A DNA stretch of 64,000 bases from JBAXTE01 sp037130365 (lineage in GTDB: Bacteria > Bacteroidota > Bacteroidia > Bacteroidales > WCHB1-69), in NCBI GenBank assembly GCA_037130365.1, contig JBAXTE010000006.1, forward strand, positions 1 to 64,000, in the 5' to 3' direction. The number at the start of each line of letters is the position of its first letter. Within the stretch, counting starts at the first letter, position 1. The position numbers and the translations under genes are program-made. Shown here piece after piece: positions 52,927 through 62,250 of this stretch. The notes beneath the pieces were generated by a model. The model did not search any database. It was not told where the DNA came from and was given only the letters and a program-made list of their open reading frames with translations.

Positions 52927-54057
52927 CTAACGATTTAGTTTTTGGTATAAATCAACCCATTGGCTTATTATGGCTTTGTGCGAACAATTTTGTTCAATAA
53001 TGGACGAATTAGTCTGTGAATATCTTGATTTTAGTTCTTGAAACTTTTCTATATGATAATCAATTTCTGGGGCAAGTTCACTAAACGTATTAACTTTTTT
53101 ATAATAAACGCCAAGTTTGTCGAGCACATTATATTTTAGCCAACTTGCAGATAAAAGAAAGCTACCAGCTTTTAACGTTTCTAGTATCGCACCAGCGATA
53201 TTATCTGTAGTGCGCATATTTATATAAATATCGGTACACATTCGATATGATGCTATGTCTTTGGATGCTAAATAACTTTCAAAAATTCTGACTTCAAAAT
53301 CGCTTAAATCATTTTTTATTTTTTCGATAACTTGTTGCTTGTATTCCTTTTTTCCACCATAAGTTAATAAAAACATAAGTTGAACTTTCTCTTTATTCTT
53401 AATTTTTGAAAGTTCATTAATTACTTTAAAGTGTTGATCATAAGCACTAATAGTTGAAGAACAAGAGATGTGAATTAAATCTTTCTTCAAATTTAGCTTT
53501 TCGTAAAGTGCTGATTTATCATCGTTACTCAGATTATAGACATAATCAATTTGTTCGATAGGTAACAACAATTCAACTAACTTTTGGGTGTCTAATTTTG
53601 GATTAAATTGATGAAATTCTTCCAAAGTATTTAAATTCTGAAAGGTAAAAACATCACAATTGTTATAAACAAATTTAAATAGAAATCTTTTAATACGAAA
53701 CAGATACGTAGACCTGCCATAGACTGTTATGATAATTTTTTTTGTTCTTTTTTTTAAGAAGCGGATAATCCAAAAATTCTCTCGCTTTATATTTAATATA
53801 TGGCAGATATCGAACGAGTAATGTTTGAATTTTATTAGAAATGCAAGAGCTGCAATAAATCGACTTATGTAATTGATTATTTTTCGGTTATAAAATTTAC
53901 TTTTTCCTAATAAATGAATGACTTTTCCAGAGTTATAATCTGTAAATTCTCTATTTTTTAAATCAAGCAAATATATATTATTTTCGATAATAATATCTGA
54001 GGATATAAAGCTCTTAAAGTATCCATCTTCCTTATTTCTAATATATAATATCTTCAT
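52927..54057 (-). CDS. Glycosyltransferase-like protein (GT-B, probable)
   Basis: The 376-residue protein has weak GT-B features: a first domain with many Lys/Tyr residues, a central basic segment (IIRFLKKRTKKIIITVYGRST-like, read in segments), and a C-terminal domain with TDIYINMRTTDNIAGAILETLKAGSFLLSA (about 255-285, in segments), where the E-x7-E-like donor-binding element would be. Identity is less certain than for the two neighbours. Located 10 bases downstream of a GT4-like gene, it is very likely part of the glycan-assembly operon. Confidence 0.7.
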   Translation of the reverse strand: MKILYIRNKEDGYFKSFISSDIIIENNIYLLDLKNREFTDYNSGKVIHLLGKSKFYNRKIINYISRFIAALAFLIKFKHYSFDICHILNIKRENFWIIRFLKKRTKKIIITVYGRSTYLFRIKRFLFKFVYNNCDVFTFQNLNTLEEFHQFNPKLDTQKLVELLLPIEQIDYVYNLSNDDKSALYEKLNLKKDLIHISCSSTISAYDQHFKVINELSKIKNKEKVQLMFLLTYGGKKEYKQQVIEKIKNDLSDFEVRIFESYLASKDIASYRMCTDIYINMRTTDNIAGAILETLKAGSFLLSASWLKYNVLDKLGVYYKKVNTFSELAPEIDYHIEKFQELKSRYSQTNSSIIEQNCSHKAIISQWVDLYQKLNR

Positions 54058-54067
54058 TGATATGGTT

Positions 54068-55246
54068 TTATTGATCTAAGAATGTTATTAGCTTTTTCGC
54101 ATTATTTTTATAATCAAGATTTTCTTTTGCCCAGTTGAATCCATTTTTGCCAATAATTTTTGCTTGCATAGGATCTTTTAATAATAGAGTAATACCCTCT
54201 ACTATAGCTTCTGATGAGTCTGGGTTTACCAAAATTAATTGATTCCCATTATCGAAATAGTGCTTTAGATCTCCTACAGCAGTGGCAACTATAGGCTTAC
54301 TTGTTGCAAAATATTCTCCCAGTTTTGTGGGAAATCCCGCTTCTGCAAAAACACCACTTCTTCTGGGATTAATTAAAATATCGCAACTGTTTAATAGACT
54401 AGGTATTTCATTATTAGTTTTTCTTCCTACGAATACAAAATGACTTTCATGGTTTAAAATCATCTTTTCAATTTGATCTTTCAAATTTTCTGGAATTTCA
54501 CCAATCATTAATAACTCAAAATCCTTATTATTTTTCACAATGCGCAAAGTTGCATCAATTAATTCAATTATTCCATTGGCTAGGAGCGCTGTTCCACAAA
54601 ATCCTATTCGAGTATTTATAGAGTTATTCTCCGTTTGATGAGTTGTTGCAAACGATTCTAAATCAATAAAGTGTGGAATAATAATTAGTTTTTTTATCTC
54701 AGCTTTTTGTTCTAAGTAATGGTTATATAAATAGCTACTCACGCAAACAATACCATCGAGTTTAGTGTCGAACCAATTAGATTGTAGTTTGTAGAAATAC
54801 CATTTTGGCCATTTCCACCACACTGAAGCAACTGTTTTTTTGTGGTAAATATCGGTAGCAATTCTAATTAGTTTGATATTTAATGTTCTTGTTAGAACCC
54901 ATATTGGAAAAATCAAATAAAAATAATCAATGCCGTATAAAATTATTATGTTTGTTTTATTTGTGATTTTTCGTTTTAAAATGGAAAAAGGAATCATAAA
55001 GAAGAACCCAAAAAGTTCTAATGCTTTTGTTATTTCATTTTTTGATGTTGATTTAAAAAATAGAAAAGAGGAGGGAATGTTGGTGTCGTTTTGTCGGCTA
55101 TTAGTTGGTTGACCTTTGCATATTACAACTTTTACGTTTTGCTCGTTAGACTTTAAACCTAATGCCATTTGTCGGACAAAATTCTCTGGAGCCAACCCAT
55201 AAGGAAACCCACTTTTAGTGTAGATATCAATGTTAGATGCTTTCAT
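54068..55246 (-). CDS. Glycosyltransferase family 4-like protein
   Basis: The 392-residue GT-B enzyme has an N-terminal Rossmann-like domain with a Gly-rich acceptor side (SGFPYGLAPENFVRQMALG) and a C-terminal donor domain: RIGFCGTALLANGIIELIDA at about residue 209 and NPRRSGVFAEAGFPTKLGEYFATSKPIVATAVG (read in segments), which contains the GT4 E-x7-E element. It should add a sugar to the lipid-linked repeat unit at the inner face of the membrane. The gene overlaps the Wzy-like gene by 14 bases. Confidence 0.9.
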   Translation of the reverse strand: MKASNIDIYTKSGFPYGLAPENFVRQMALGLKSNEQNVKVVICKGQPTNSRQNDTNIPSSFLFFKSTSKNEITKALELFGFFFMIPFSILKRKITNKTNIIILYGIDYFYLIFPIWVLTRTLNIKLIRIATDIYHKKTVASVWWKWPKWYFYKLQSNWFDTKLDGIVCVSSYLYNHYLEQKAEIKKLIIIPHFIDLESFATTHQTENNSINTRIGFCGTALLANGIIELIDATLRIVKNNKDFELLMIGEIPENLKDQIEKMILNHESHFVFVGRKTNNEIPSLLNSCDILINPRRSGVFAEAGFPTKLGEYFATSKPIVATAVGDLKHYFDNGNQLILVNPDSSEAIVEGITLLLKDPMQAKIIGKNGFNWAKENLDYKNNAKKLITFLDQ

Positions 55247-56534
55247 CGGGCTTTTCTAAAGTTGGCTTTTTTGCTGTTTTATGGTTAATCATGCCTAGTG
55301 TCGCCCCTAAAATGAAATATGGAAAAAAACGATTAGGGAAAGCTAAAATACCATCGGAAGTGCTATTGATTATCAATGCAATTAATACTGTTATATATAC
55401 TAAATGTAATAACTTGTAATTGGGATTGTTCATTTTAAATTTTCGAATATACCTTATATTCAAGATTAGTGAAAGCTGAATAGTTAAATATATTAAAAAT
55501 CCCAAAATTCCAGTACCAAAGAGAATATTTGAAAAATCAGAATGTAAAACTCGGTTATCGTCATCGATAATATTTGAGTTTTGAAAAAACTTTGCTTGTG
55601 AATTGAAAATTTCCTTGCCAAATATTATTTCATTCGTTGAACCAATATTTAAGACTTCGTCTTTATATGCGATAAGTTCTAAATATCGACCTTCTTCTGT
55701 AATACTGCGGTCTAATTGACTGCTTCTTGCCGTGAAAAATTGATTTGTAATTGTCTGACTAATTGAAGGAATTAAAAATATCAACAGCAATACCAAGGCA
55801 GAAAAGTTGATAAATACTTTTCTGCTATTATAAAATAATGCTAAAAATCCAAATAGGGAAAGGTAAATGTATGTTCTTTTTCCAATGTAGAAAAATATTA
55901 GAAAAACAATCAATGTAACAAAAAAAATAAACACTTTAGACTTTTTAATTTTAGAAAAATACAATAAACAAGCAATAAGCAAATAACAAATTGGGTAGAG
56001 TGAAAAGAAATTTAGAGCTCCAAGATAAACAATGCTTTGATCTGAATATGAAAGAGTAGATTCTCCAAGTTTTAAAAAACTGCAAAGAACAATATTTACT
56101 ATATAGAGTACGAGGCAAATAAGTAGAATATTAAAAAAAGTTTTAATCTCAGTTTGCTCTTTCTTAAAATAAATGAACCCAACAGGAAAAGATAATAACA
56201 CGGTTGCAAAATTCATGACAATTTTTAAGCTAAAATACTGGTCTGTAGAATTCGAAATAGCATAAAACATTAAAAGAATAAAAACAACAATGATTTTTAA
56301 AGTAGTTATCTTAAAAAAAACACTCAGGTTTTTATATATATAAATCATAAACACTGCAAATACCGAAATTGTATTTAAATATTTTAAAAGAATTATTTCA
56401 TTGTTTTGAATGTTAAAGTAAAATGGAAGTATTTCTACCAACGTTACAAAAAGGGGTATATATGGAATAATCTTCGATTTAAATTTATAAAACGAGATAA
56501 TGATTGTTGCTAAATATAGTAAGACTAGTATCAT
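55233..56534 (-). CDS. O-antigen/capsule polymerase (Wzy-like) membrane protein
   Basis: The 433-residue protein has about eleven to twelve predicted membrane spans and one large periplasmic loop (about residues 255-335, e.g. SRSITEEGRYLELIAYKDEV in segments) near the C-terminal half, a layout typical of Wzy polymerases or WaaL/O-antigen ligases. No sequence signature is universal in this family. It lies among glycosyltransferase and flippase genes, which supports the Wzy call. It overlaps the downstream GT4 gene by 14 bases and the upstream GT gene by 4 bases. Confidence 0.8.
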   Translation of the reverse strand: MILVLLYLATIIISFYKFKSKIIPYIPLFVTLVEILPFYFNIQNNEIILLKYLNTISVFAVFMIYIYKNLSVFFKITTLKIIVVFILLMFYAISNSTDQYFSLKIVMNFATVLLSFPVGFIYFKKEQTEIKTFFNILLICLVLYIVNIVLCSFLKLGESTLSYSDQSIVYLGALNFFSLYPICYLLIACLLYFSKIKKSKVFIFFVTLIVFLIFFYIGKRTYIYLSLFGFLALFYNSRKVFINFSALVLLLIFLIPSISQTITNQFFTARSSQLDRSITEEGRYLELIAYKDEVLNIGSTNEIIFGKEIFNSQAKFFQNSNIIDDDNRVLHSDFSNILFGTGILGFLIYLTIQLSLILNIRYIRKFKMNNPNYKLLHLVYITVLIALIINSTSDGILAFPNRFFPYFILGATLGMINHKTAKKPTLEKPDESI

Positions 56535-57724
56535 CCTTTTTCAATAATTTGGTGATAAGCGTTAATCATATCTTCAATTGGGTTTTTAAGATAATAGTTT
56601 TCATTTACGGTTCTATGGCCATTAATGCCAAGTTCTATTGCTAAATTATTGTTTTGCAATAGATATTTGCATTTTAAAGCAAGTTGATTCATATCAAAAG
56701 CTTCTACAAGGATTACACTTTCTCTATTTACATTCAAATCCGATATTCCACCAACATTATATGAAATTGAAGGAATTTTTAGATACATTGCTTCTATTAG
56801 TGTGCCAGGTATCATATCAAAATATGTAGGAAGTAGATAAATTTTGGCAGTAGATAATTTTTCGTAAACATCATTTATAGATGGCAAAAAGCCAGTAAAT
56901 TCAATGTTTTCAGTAACGTTTTTTTCTAATATTAGTAGCTTAATTTTTTCAAGATATTGCTGATTTGCTCCACCAATGATAATTGCTTTTACATCAGCAA
57001 AATCTTTTTTTAACAATCTAATTACTTCAATAAAATCTTCAATCCCTTTATTTTTTTCTAATCGAGCAAAGAATGCAATATCATATTTTTTTTGTTCTAC
57101 TGTATTGCCAATCTGTGGCTTATATATTGGATAATTATACCAGAAGAAATTTGCTTTTTTACTAAATCGTAATATGTTTGATTTCATAAAATTAGCTCTA
57201 ATCCCGTAATTGTTTTGTGTTTTTATGACTTTTTTTTCAATGAAGAATCTACATTTATTATACAAACTTTTATTGGAATTAATAAGATCCATCATAAAGC
57301 AGGAAAGTGTAATTATCGTTGGTTTATTTATTGAATTTATTACTGTTGAAAAAATTTGATCAGTTCCATGGCAATCAATGATATCTGGATTGAGTGTTTT
57401 GATTATTTTTTTCATTTTTATCTTGAGGAAGAAAAATGAAATTAGAAAGTTTAAAAAGTAGGGAAATGGTTTGTTTATTATTGGTACCTTGTTTGAAATA
57501 AAATGGAATGAAATGTTTCCATCCTCAATATTAATATCTTTTTTTAAGTTTTTATCTATGGAATATATGTGTAAAGTAATATCATTTCTTAGTCTGAATT
57601 GAGTGATCGATAAATCAATCCATGGTGATATAATAAAAGTTTTTTTATTATAAAAATAATCATTTTCTGACGTTAATTTACCTGGATTTAAAGAACAAAA
57701 CCAAGCAACTTTAATCTTTTTCAT
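56531..57724 (-). CDS. Glycosyltransferase family 4-like protein
   Basis: The 397-residue GT-B protein has a C-terminal donor domain with YDIAFFARLEKNKGIEDFIEVI at about residue 219 (read in segments), AIIGGANQQYLEKIK, GFLPSINDVYEKLSTAKIYLLPTYFDMIPGTLIEAMYLKIPSISYNVGGISDL at about 275-325 (in segments) with the E-x7 element. Length and motifs are typical of GT4. It should extend the repeat unit on undecaprenyl diphosphate. The start is 50 bases downstream of the Wzx gene and its stop overlaps the Wzy-like start by 4 bases. Confidence 0.92.
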   Translation of the reverse strand: MKKIKVAWFCSLNPGKLTSENDYFYNKKTFIISPWIDLSITQFRLRNDITLHIYSIDKNLKKDINIEDGNISFHFISNKVPIINKPFPYFLNFLISFFFLKIKMKKIIKTLNPDIIDCHGTDQIFSTVINSINKPTIITLSCFMMDLINSNKSLYNKCRFFIEKKVIKTQNNYGIRANFMKSNILRFSKKANFFWYNYPIYKPQIGNTVEQKKYDIAFFARLEKNKGIEDFIEVIRLLKKDFADVKAIIIGGANQQYLEKIKLLILEKNVTENIEFTGFLPSINDVYEKLSTAKIYLLPTYFDMIPGTLIEAMYLKIPSISYNVGGISDLNVNRESVILVEAFDMNQLALKCKYLLQNNNLAIELGINGHRTVNENYYLKNPIEDMINAYHQIIEKG

Positions 57725-57774
57725 AGTAACACATAATTTTTATAAAAAGTCAGAAAATATCTCGAAAATTAAAT

Positions 57775-59139
57775 CTATTTGTTCCAAATGCCTTTAGCCT
57801 TGCCATTTATAATTAAATACGATTGATAAGGTTCTAAAAAAACACTCATTAATTGCAATGCAATAGTTGCAGCAATTATACCTGCAACTCCCAAGTCTGT
57901 TTTGCAAAACAGATAAGCGAGCGGAAAGAATAACATTACTTTAATGGTTAAATATCCTAAGCCAGCTATTAGTTTCCCTACTCCAGCTAGAAAATTGGTA
58001 TATGGAGCAACAATAACGGTAACGCAAACAAAAAGGGCCAATGTAAAGGATAAGTTCTTTGGTATTTGAATTATGTCGCCAATCCAATGATAATATACCC
58101 AATCGGAAACGAAGAACATTCCTATGGCTAAAACTATAAACATCAGTGATAATAAATTCAAATGTTTAAGTGTTTTTTTAATCCATCCAAAATCATTTCT
58201 AGCATACGAATCGGTAAATGCACTCCAATAAGGAGTTAAAAAGAGTGAATGAAGCATAAGTGCAGCCGAAAAATATCGATATGCAATATTATAAACAGTA
58301 ACATCTTTAGGCCCAAATAATTGAGTTATTATAATATTTGACATTGAAAATAAAACCATTCCACCAATTTGGAGAATGAAAAATTTTACACCTAAACCAG
58401 CAATATCTTTAATTAATGGGGGACAAAAGTATTTTATAGAAGGTGAAAATGATTTATATTTTGTGCTGAAAAAATATATTGAAATTAATACTTGAATTAA
58501 TATTGGAATACCAGAAAACACTAGGCTAAGGGTGATAATTGAGCTATTAATTTTGAAGTGAACCAAACAAAAAATTATCACCAAAATCATAACATTACTT
58601 ATTGGATTGATTAAGTTGTTTAATGCTGATTTTTGTGTAGCGTAAAAAATAACACCTATAGTCTTTGTAACAAATTGAACAATAAATAAATTGAATGTAA
58701 CTACCGCCAAAATAATTAATTCATTGTTTCCAATAATTGTGGAGTTAAGAATGGTCTGCCAATTAAGAAATGGAATAATGAAGTTAATAACAACAAGTAC
58801 TAACCCGAAAATAATAGCCATTAGGATATATGTGGTACTCACAAGTTGTTTGGCTAATTTTAGATTATTTTGAGCTAATGCAATGGTAAGTTTATTTCGT
58901 AAGCCATTACCTAATCCAATATCGAAAAAATTAAACCATCCAGCGATAGAGCTAATTATCAACCATAATCCATAGCGCTCGCTATCGAGGTAATTTAAGG
59001 TAAGGGGAATTAATACTAGGTTTATTACAATGCTAGTTCCTTTTAAAATAACTGCTAATAAGCTTTGTTTGAGCGCATTTGCTGTTTTATCTTTTCTGTG
59101 AAATATTAAAGCGATGAATTTTTGAAACAATTTTTTCAT
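57775..59139 (-). CDS. Polysaccharide flippase (Wzx/RfbX-like)
   Basis: The 454-residue protein has 12-14 transmembrane segments with a conserved N-terminal region (LNYLDSERYGLWLIISSIAGWFNFFDIGLGNGLRNKLTIALA, read in segments) that is characteristic of the PST/MATE-fold flippase family of O-antigen translocases. It moves lipid-linked repeat units across the inner membrane for polymerisation by the Wzy-like protein two genes downstream. It lies 13 bases downstream of the WecB-like gene. Confidence 0.92.
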   Translation of the reverse strand: MKKLFQKFIALIFHRKDKTANALKQSLLAVILKGTSIVINLVLIPLTLNYLDSERYGLWLIISSIAGWFNFFDIGLGNGLRNKLTIALAQNNLKLAKQLVSTTYILMAIIFGLVLVVINFIIPFLNWQTILNSTIIGNNELIILAVVTFNLFIVQFVTKTIGVIFYATQKSALNNLINPISNVMILVIIFCLVHFKINSSIITLSLVFSGIPILIQVLISIYFFSTKYKSFSPSIKYFCPPLIKDIAGLGVKFFILQIGGMVLFSMSNIIITQLFGPKDVTVYNIAYRYFSAALMLHSLFLTPYWSAFTDSYARNDFGWIKKTLKHLNLLSLMFIVLAIGMFFVSDWVYYHWIGDIIQIPKNLSFTLALFVCVTVIVAPYTNFLAGVGKLIAGLGYLTIKVMLFFPLAYLFCKTDLGVAGIIAATIALQLMSVFLEPYQSYLIINGKAKGIWNK

Positions 59140-59152
59140 AAAGTTTTGTTCT

Positions 59153-60295
59153 CTAGCGACGATTTACACCCCACCAGTCGTTGCTTAGTTTTGAAAGACC
59201 TAAGATTAGTTTTAGCACCCTCCAAGAAGTGTTTTCGATAAGGTATTCTTGAGGTATTTGTGAGTTATTTTTTTCTGAAAATTCTTCTATTACAATTCTA
59301 ATTGAATCAAGTACAACTTGTTCGTTAAATCCAGTCAGCACAATTGTACCTGCATCTAGTGCTTCTGGTCGCTCCATTGAACTTCTTATGGAAACAGCTG
59401 GAAATGATAATATTGCTGATTCTTCGCTGATTGTACCACTATCTGATACAGCACACAAAGCATTCATTTGAAGATTGATATAATCGAAAAATCCAAATGG
59501 TTTTAAAAATTGAATATTGGGATTCATTTCTTCGTTTGTAGAACTAATAAGTGCTTCAATTCTTTTTCTGGTTCTAGGATGAGTAGATACAATAACGGGT
59601 TTATTATATTGTGTAGCTAACGAATTGAGAATATTTAAAATGCTTTTTAGATTTTTTGGATTATCCACATTTTCTTCACGATGTGTACTCACGATAAAGT
59701 ACTCATTTTTAACAAGGTTAAGCCGATTTAACACCTCCGATTTATGGATATTCTCTTTATAATAATTCAAAACTTCAAACATTGGAGATCCTGTGAGATA
59801 TATTCGTCGATGATCAAGACCTTCAGATAATAAATGTCTGCGGGCGTGCTCGGTATATACTAAATTAAAATCTGCAATATGATCGATAATTCGGCGATTT
59901 ATTTCTTCAGGAACATTTAAGTCGAAGCTACGGTTACCCGCTTCCATGTGAAAGATTGGAATATGGATACGTTTGGCCATGTAAGCAGCTAAGCTAGAAT
60001 TGGTATCTCCTAAAATTAAAATTGCGTCTGGTTGTTCTTTCAAAAAAACTTCTTCAGACTTACGAATAATATCGCCAACAGCATTTCCTAAAGAGGAGGT
60101 ATCGATGTTTAAGAAATAATCTGGTTTTCGGAGTTCTAGTTCATTAAAGAAAATTTCGTTTAATTCATAATCGTAATTTTGTCCAGTATGCACAAAAATA
60201 TGTTGGGTAAATTTGTCAAGCAAAGTAATCACACGCGATAACCTAATTATCTCAGGACGAGTGCCAACTATGGTAATAACCTTAATTTTATTCAT
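59153..60295 (-). CDS. UDP-N-acetylglucosamine 2-epimerase-like enzyme (FnlC/WecB type)
   Basis: The 380-residue protein has TIVGTRPEIIRLSRVI at about residue 8, HTGQNYDYEL, ILGDTNSSLAA, HMEAGNRSFDLNVPEEINRRIIDH at about 116 (in segments) and THREENVDN at about 206, all hallmarks of the WecB superfamily. In the FnlA-FnlB/QnlA-FnlC pathway the third enzyme inverts C2 to give UDP-L-FucNAc or UDP-L-QuiNAc. It follows the reductase gene after 18 bases, so it is the third biosynthetic gene in the transcript. A classical UDP-ManNAc role is possible but less likely in this context. Confidence 0.88.
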   Translation of the reverse strand: MNKIKVITIVGTRPEIIRLSRVITLLDKFTQHIFVHTGQNYDYELNEIFFNELELRKPDYFLNIDTSSLGNAVGDIIRKSEEVFLKEQPDAILILGDTNSSLAAYMAKRIHIPIFHMEAGNRSFDLNVPEEINRRIIDHIADFNLVYTEHARRHLLSEGLDHRRIYLTGSPMFEVLNYYKENIHKSEVLNRLNLVKNEYFIVSTHREENVDNPKNLKSILNILNSLATQYNKPVIVSTHPRTRKRIEALISSTNEEMNPNIQFLKPFGFFDYINLQMNALCAVSDSGTISEESAILSFPAVSIRSSMERPEALDAGTIVLTGFNEQVVLDSIRIVIEEFSEKNNSQIPQEYLIENTSWRVLKLILGLSKLSNDWWGVNRR

Positions 60296-60313
60296 AAATT
60301 ACAATGTGTATAA

Positions 60314-61165
60314 TTAAAAGTAATGTGGATATAATTCTCGATGAGCATCAACCCATTCTTTCATTTCGATAATCATTTGTTCGTAGGAGGGGACTTTAAA
60401 GGAAAAATCATTTCGAGTATTGATGAGAGTTTTATCGAGTTTAAAATTAGTATTTTTATCAATTGTTATTTTTTCTGTATTAAAGTTAGCATTAAAAATC
60501 TGAAGCAAATCGTATTTTGAAATCGCCACATTATTTACCAAATTATACAACCCACACAAATCTTCAATAGCCGCTTGCTCCATTGCCTTAGCTAAGGTTA
60601 ATGTTGTAACACCAGTCCAAATTGCTCCAGTATATCCACTAATTTTTCCTTTTTGCTTCATAAACCAATTAAATAGGCCAATTCCATTGGAATTAATATC
60701 TGGTCCAATAATAGAATTTCTAAATGTAAGGTTTTTAGAGTCATCTACTTCGCCAAGAGCTTTAGTACGATCATAGAAACTTTGTCCATCTTTAAGGCTA
60801 TTTTCGTAATACGGACCAGAATTGCCCATAAAAACACAATCAGTGCTCATTTGAATAAGTTTTGTTTTCGTGTTTTTCAAGGTATTAGCAATTAAATGAG
60901 GCAAATAGCTATTCAAATATATTGCATTTGAGATGTTAGTGTCAGCATCTTGATTTAACAAACCAATACAATTAATCACCACATCATATTCTCCATCGAG
61001 TAACATTTGTTTGAATGTTTCAGTTTGAAATGCATTTCCAATAATGTTTTTGCAATAAGGGAATGGGTTCATAGAATATGCAGTAACATCATGGCCTTTT
61101 TCTTTAAAATAGAGAGTTATGGTGTGACCAGCCATTCCAATAGAACCTAAAACAAGTACTTTCAT
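60314..61165 (-). CDS. RmlD-like sugar-nucleotide reductase (QnlA/WbvR type)
   Basis: The 283-residue SDR has the cofactor loop VLVLGSIGMAGHTITLYFK at about residue 3, INCIGLLNQD at about 64, and MSTDCVFMGNSGPYYENS at about 107, in which the Ser-Thr-Asp-x-Val-Phe motif is the RmlD signature; a YDRTK segment (about 132-136) holds Tyr and Lys. It lacks the C-terminal cupin domain of the 370-residue CapF/FnlB reductase. In known UDP-L-QuiNAc pathways a short RmlD-like reductase takes this step, so that product is suggested. The gene lies 22 bases downstream of the FnlA-like gene. Confidence 0.88.
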   Translation of the reverse strand: MKVLVLGSIGMAGHTITLYFKEKGHDVTAYSMNPFPYCKNIIGNAFQTETFKQMLLDGEYDVVINCIGLLNQDADTNISNAIYLNSYLPHLIANTLKNTKTKLIQMSTDCVFMGNSGPYYENSLKDGQSFYDRTKALGEVDDSKNLTFRNSIIGPDINSNGIGLFNWFMKQKGKISGYTGAIWTGVTTLTLAKAMEQAAIEDLCGLYNLVNNVAISKYDLLQIFNANFNTEKITIDKNTNFKLDKTLINTRNDFSFKVPSYEQMIIEMKEWVDAHRELYPHYF

Positions 61166-61187
61166 TATATTTCGATTAAGTGATTTA

Positions 61188-62198
61188 TTAACTTAAGTCA
61201 TCATTGATGAGCGATAATTTCATAAGAAGTAGATCCATCTCATCTTTTGTTAATCGATGAGTGTTATGAGAATGATAATCTTCGAATTCAGAAATTTTTT
61301 CTTGACCTTCAATAAAGTATTTATCATAGTTTAGGTCCCGAGCATCGCAAGGAATTCTATAATAATTTCCCATATCATCAGCCTTAGCCATTTCTTCACG
61401 AGTAACAAGGGATTCGTACAATTTTTCGCCGTGACGCGTACCAATAATTCTTACTTTTGAGTTTGATTTATATAACTTTATCAATGAATTCGCTAAAACA
61501 TCTAATGTTGCTGCAGGAGCTTTTTGAACAAATAAATCACCTTGTTTTCCGAATTGAAATGCATATAGCACTAAATCAACAGCGTCGTCTAATGTCATCA
61601 TAAAGCGAGTCATATTGGGGTCTGTGATAGTGATATCATTACCTGCTTTTATTTGATCTACCCAAAGAGGAATTACAGAACCACGACTCGCCATAACGTT
61701 ACCGTAGCGAGTACAGCAAATAGTTGTGCAAGAATCTTCTTCCAATGCACGCGCTTTTGCGGTAGCAACTTTTTCCATCATTGCTTTGCTTATTCCCATT
61801 GCATTTATTGGATAACAAGCTTTGTCGGTGCTCAAGATAATTACATTGCTTACTTTGTGTTGAATAGCGCAGTTTAACACGTTTTCAGTACCAAGAATAT
61901 TTGTTTGTACTGCTTGCATTGGGAAAAATTCACAAGAAGGTACTTGTTTTAAGGCAGCTGCATGAAACACATAATCAACACCAGCCATAGCACTATCAAT
62001 ACTTCCCAAATCACGAACATCCCCAATGTAAAATTTTACTTTTGAGCTTTGAAGGGTGTGTCGCATATCGTCTTGTTTTTTTTCATCCCGAGAAAAAATT
62101 CTGATTTCTTTAATATCGGTATTTAAAAAACGACTTAATACAGCATTACCAAAAGAGCCAGTTCCTCCGGTAATCAATAGTGTTTTATTTTTAAACAT
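61188..62198 (-). CDS. UDP-GlcNAc 4,6-dehydratase/5-epimerase (FnlA/CapE type)
   Basis: The 336-residue SDR has LLITGGTGSFGNAVLSRFL at about residue 6, IRIFSRDEKKQDDMRHTL, AALKQVPSCEFFPMQAVQTN and STDKACYPINAMGISKAMMEKV at about 123-145 (in segments). The catalytic position of the YxxxK motif is Met (MxxxK), as in CapE/FnlA enzymes, which dehydrate at C4,6 and invert C5. The product is a 2-acetamido-2,6-dideoxy-4-keto-hexose intermediate for UDP-L-FucNAc or UDP-L-QuiNAc. It is the first of three consecutive pathway genes (22 and 18 bases apart). Confidence 0.95.
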   Translation of the reverse strand: MFKNKTLLITGGTGSFGNAVLSRFLNTDIKEIRIFSRDEKKQDDMRHTLQSSKVKFYIGDVRDLGSIDSAMAGVDYVFHAAALKQVPSCEFFPMQAVQTNILGTENVLNCAIQHKVSNVIILSTDKACYPINAMGISKAMMEKVATAKARALEEDSCTTICCTRYGNVMASRGSVIPLWVDQIKAGNDITITDPNMTRFMMTLDDAVDLVLYAFQFGKQGDLFVQKAPAATLDVLANSLIKLYKSNSKVRIIGTRHGEKLYESLVTREEMAKADDMGNYYRIPCDARDLNYDKYFIEGQEKISEFEDYHSHNTHRLTKDEMDLLLMKLSLINDDLS

Positions 62199-62250
62199 TA
62201 TAAATATATTGTGTTTAACTTAAAAATATTATGAGCTTTCAAAGGTAAAT

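Noticed and set aside
59153..60295. WecB in enterobacterial-common-antigen-type UDP-ManNAcA synthesis
   Set aside because: No WecC-like dehydrogenase is adjacent; the FnlA-like and reductase genes directly upstream fit the L-QuiNAc/L-FucNAc route better.
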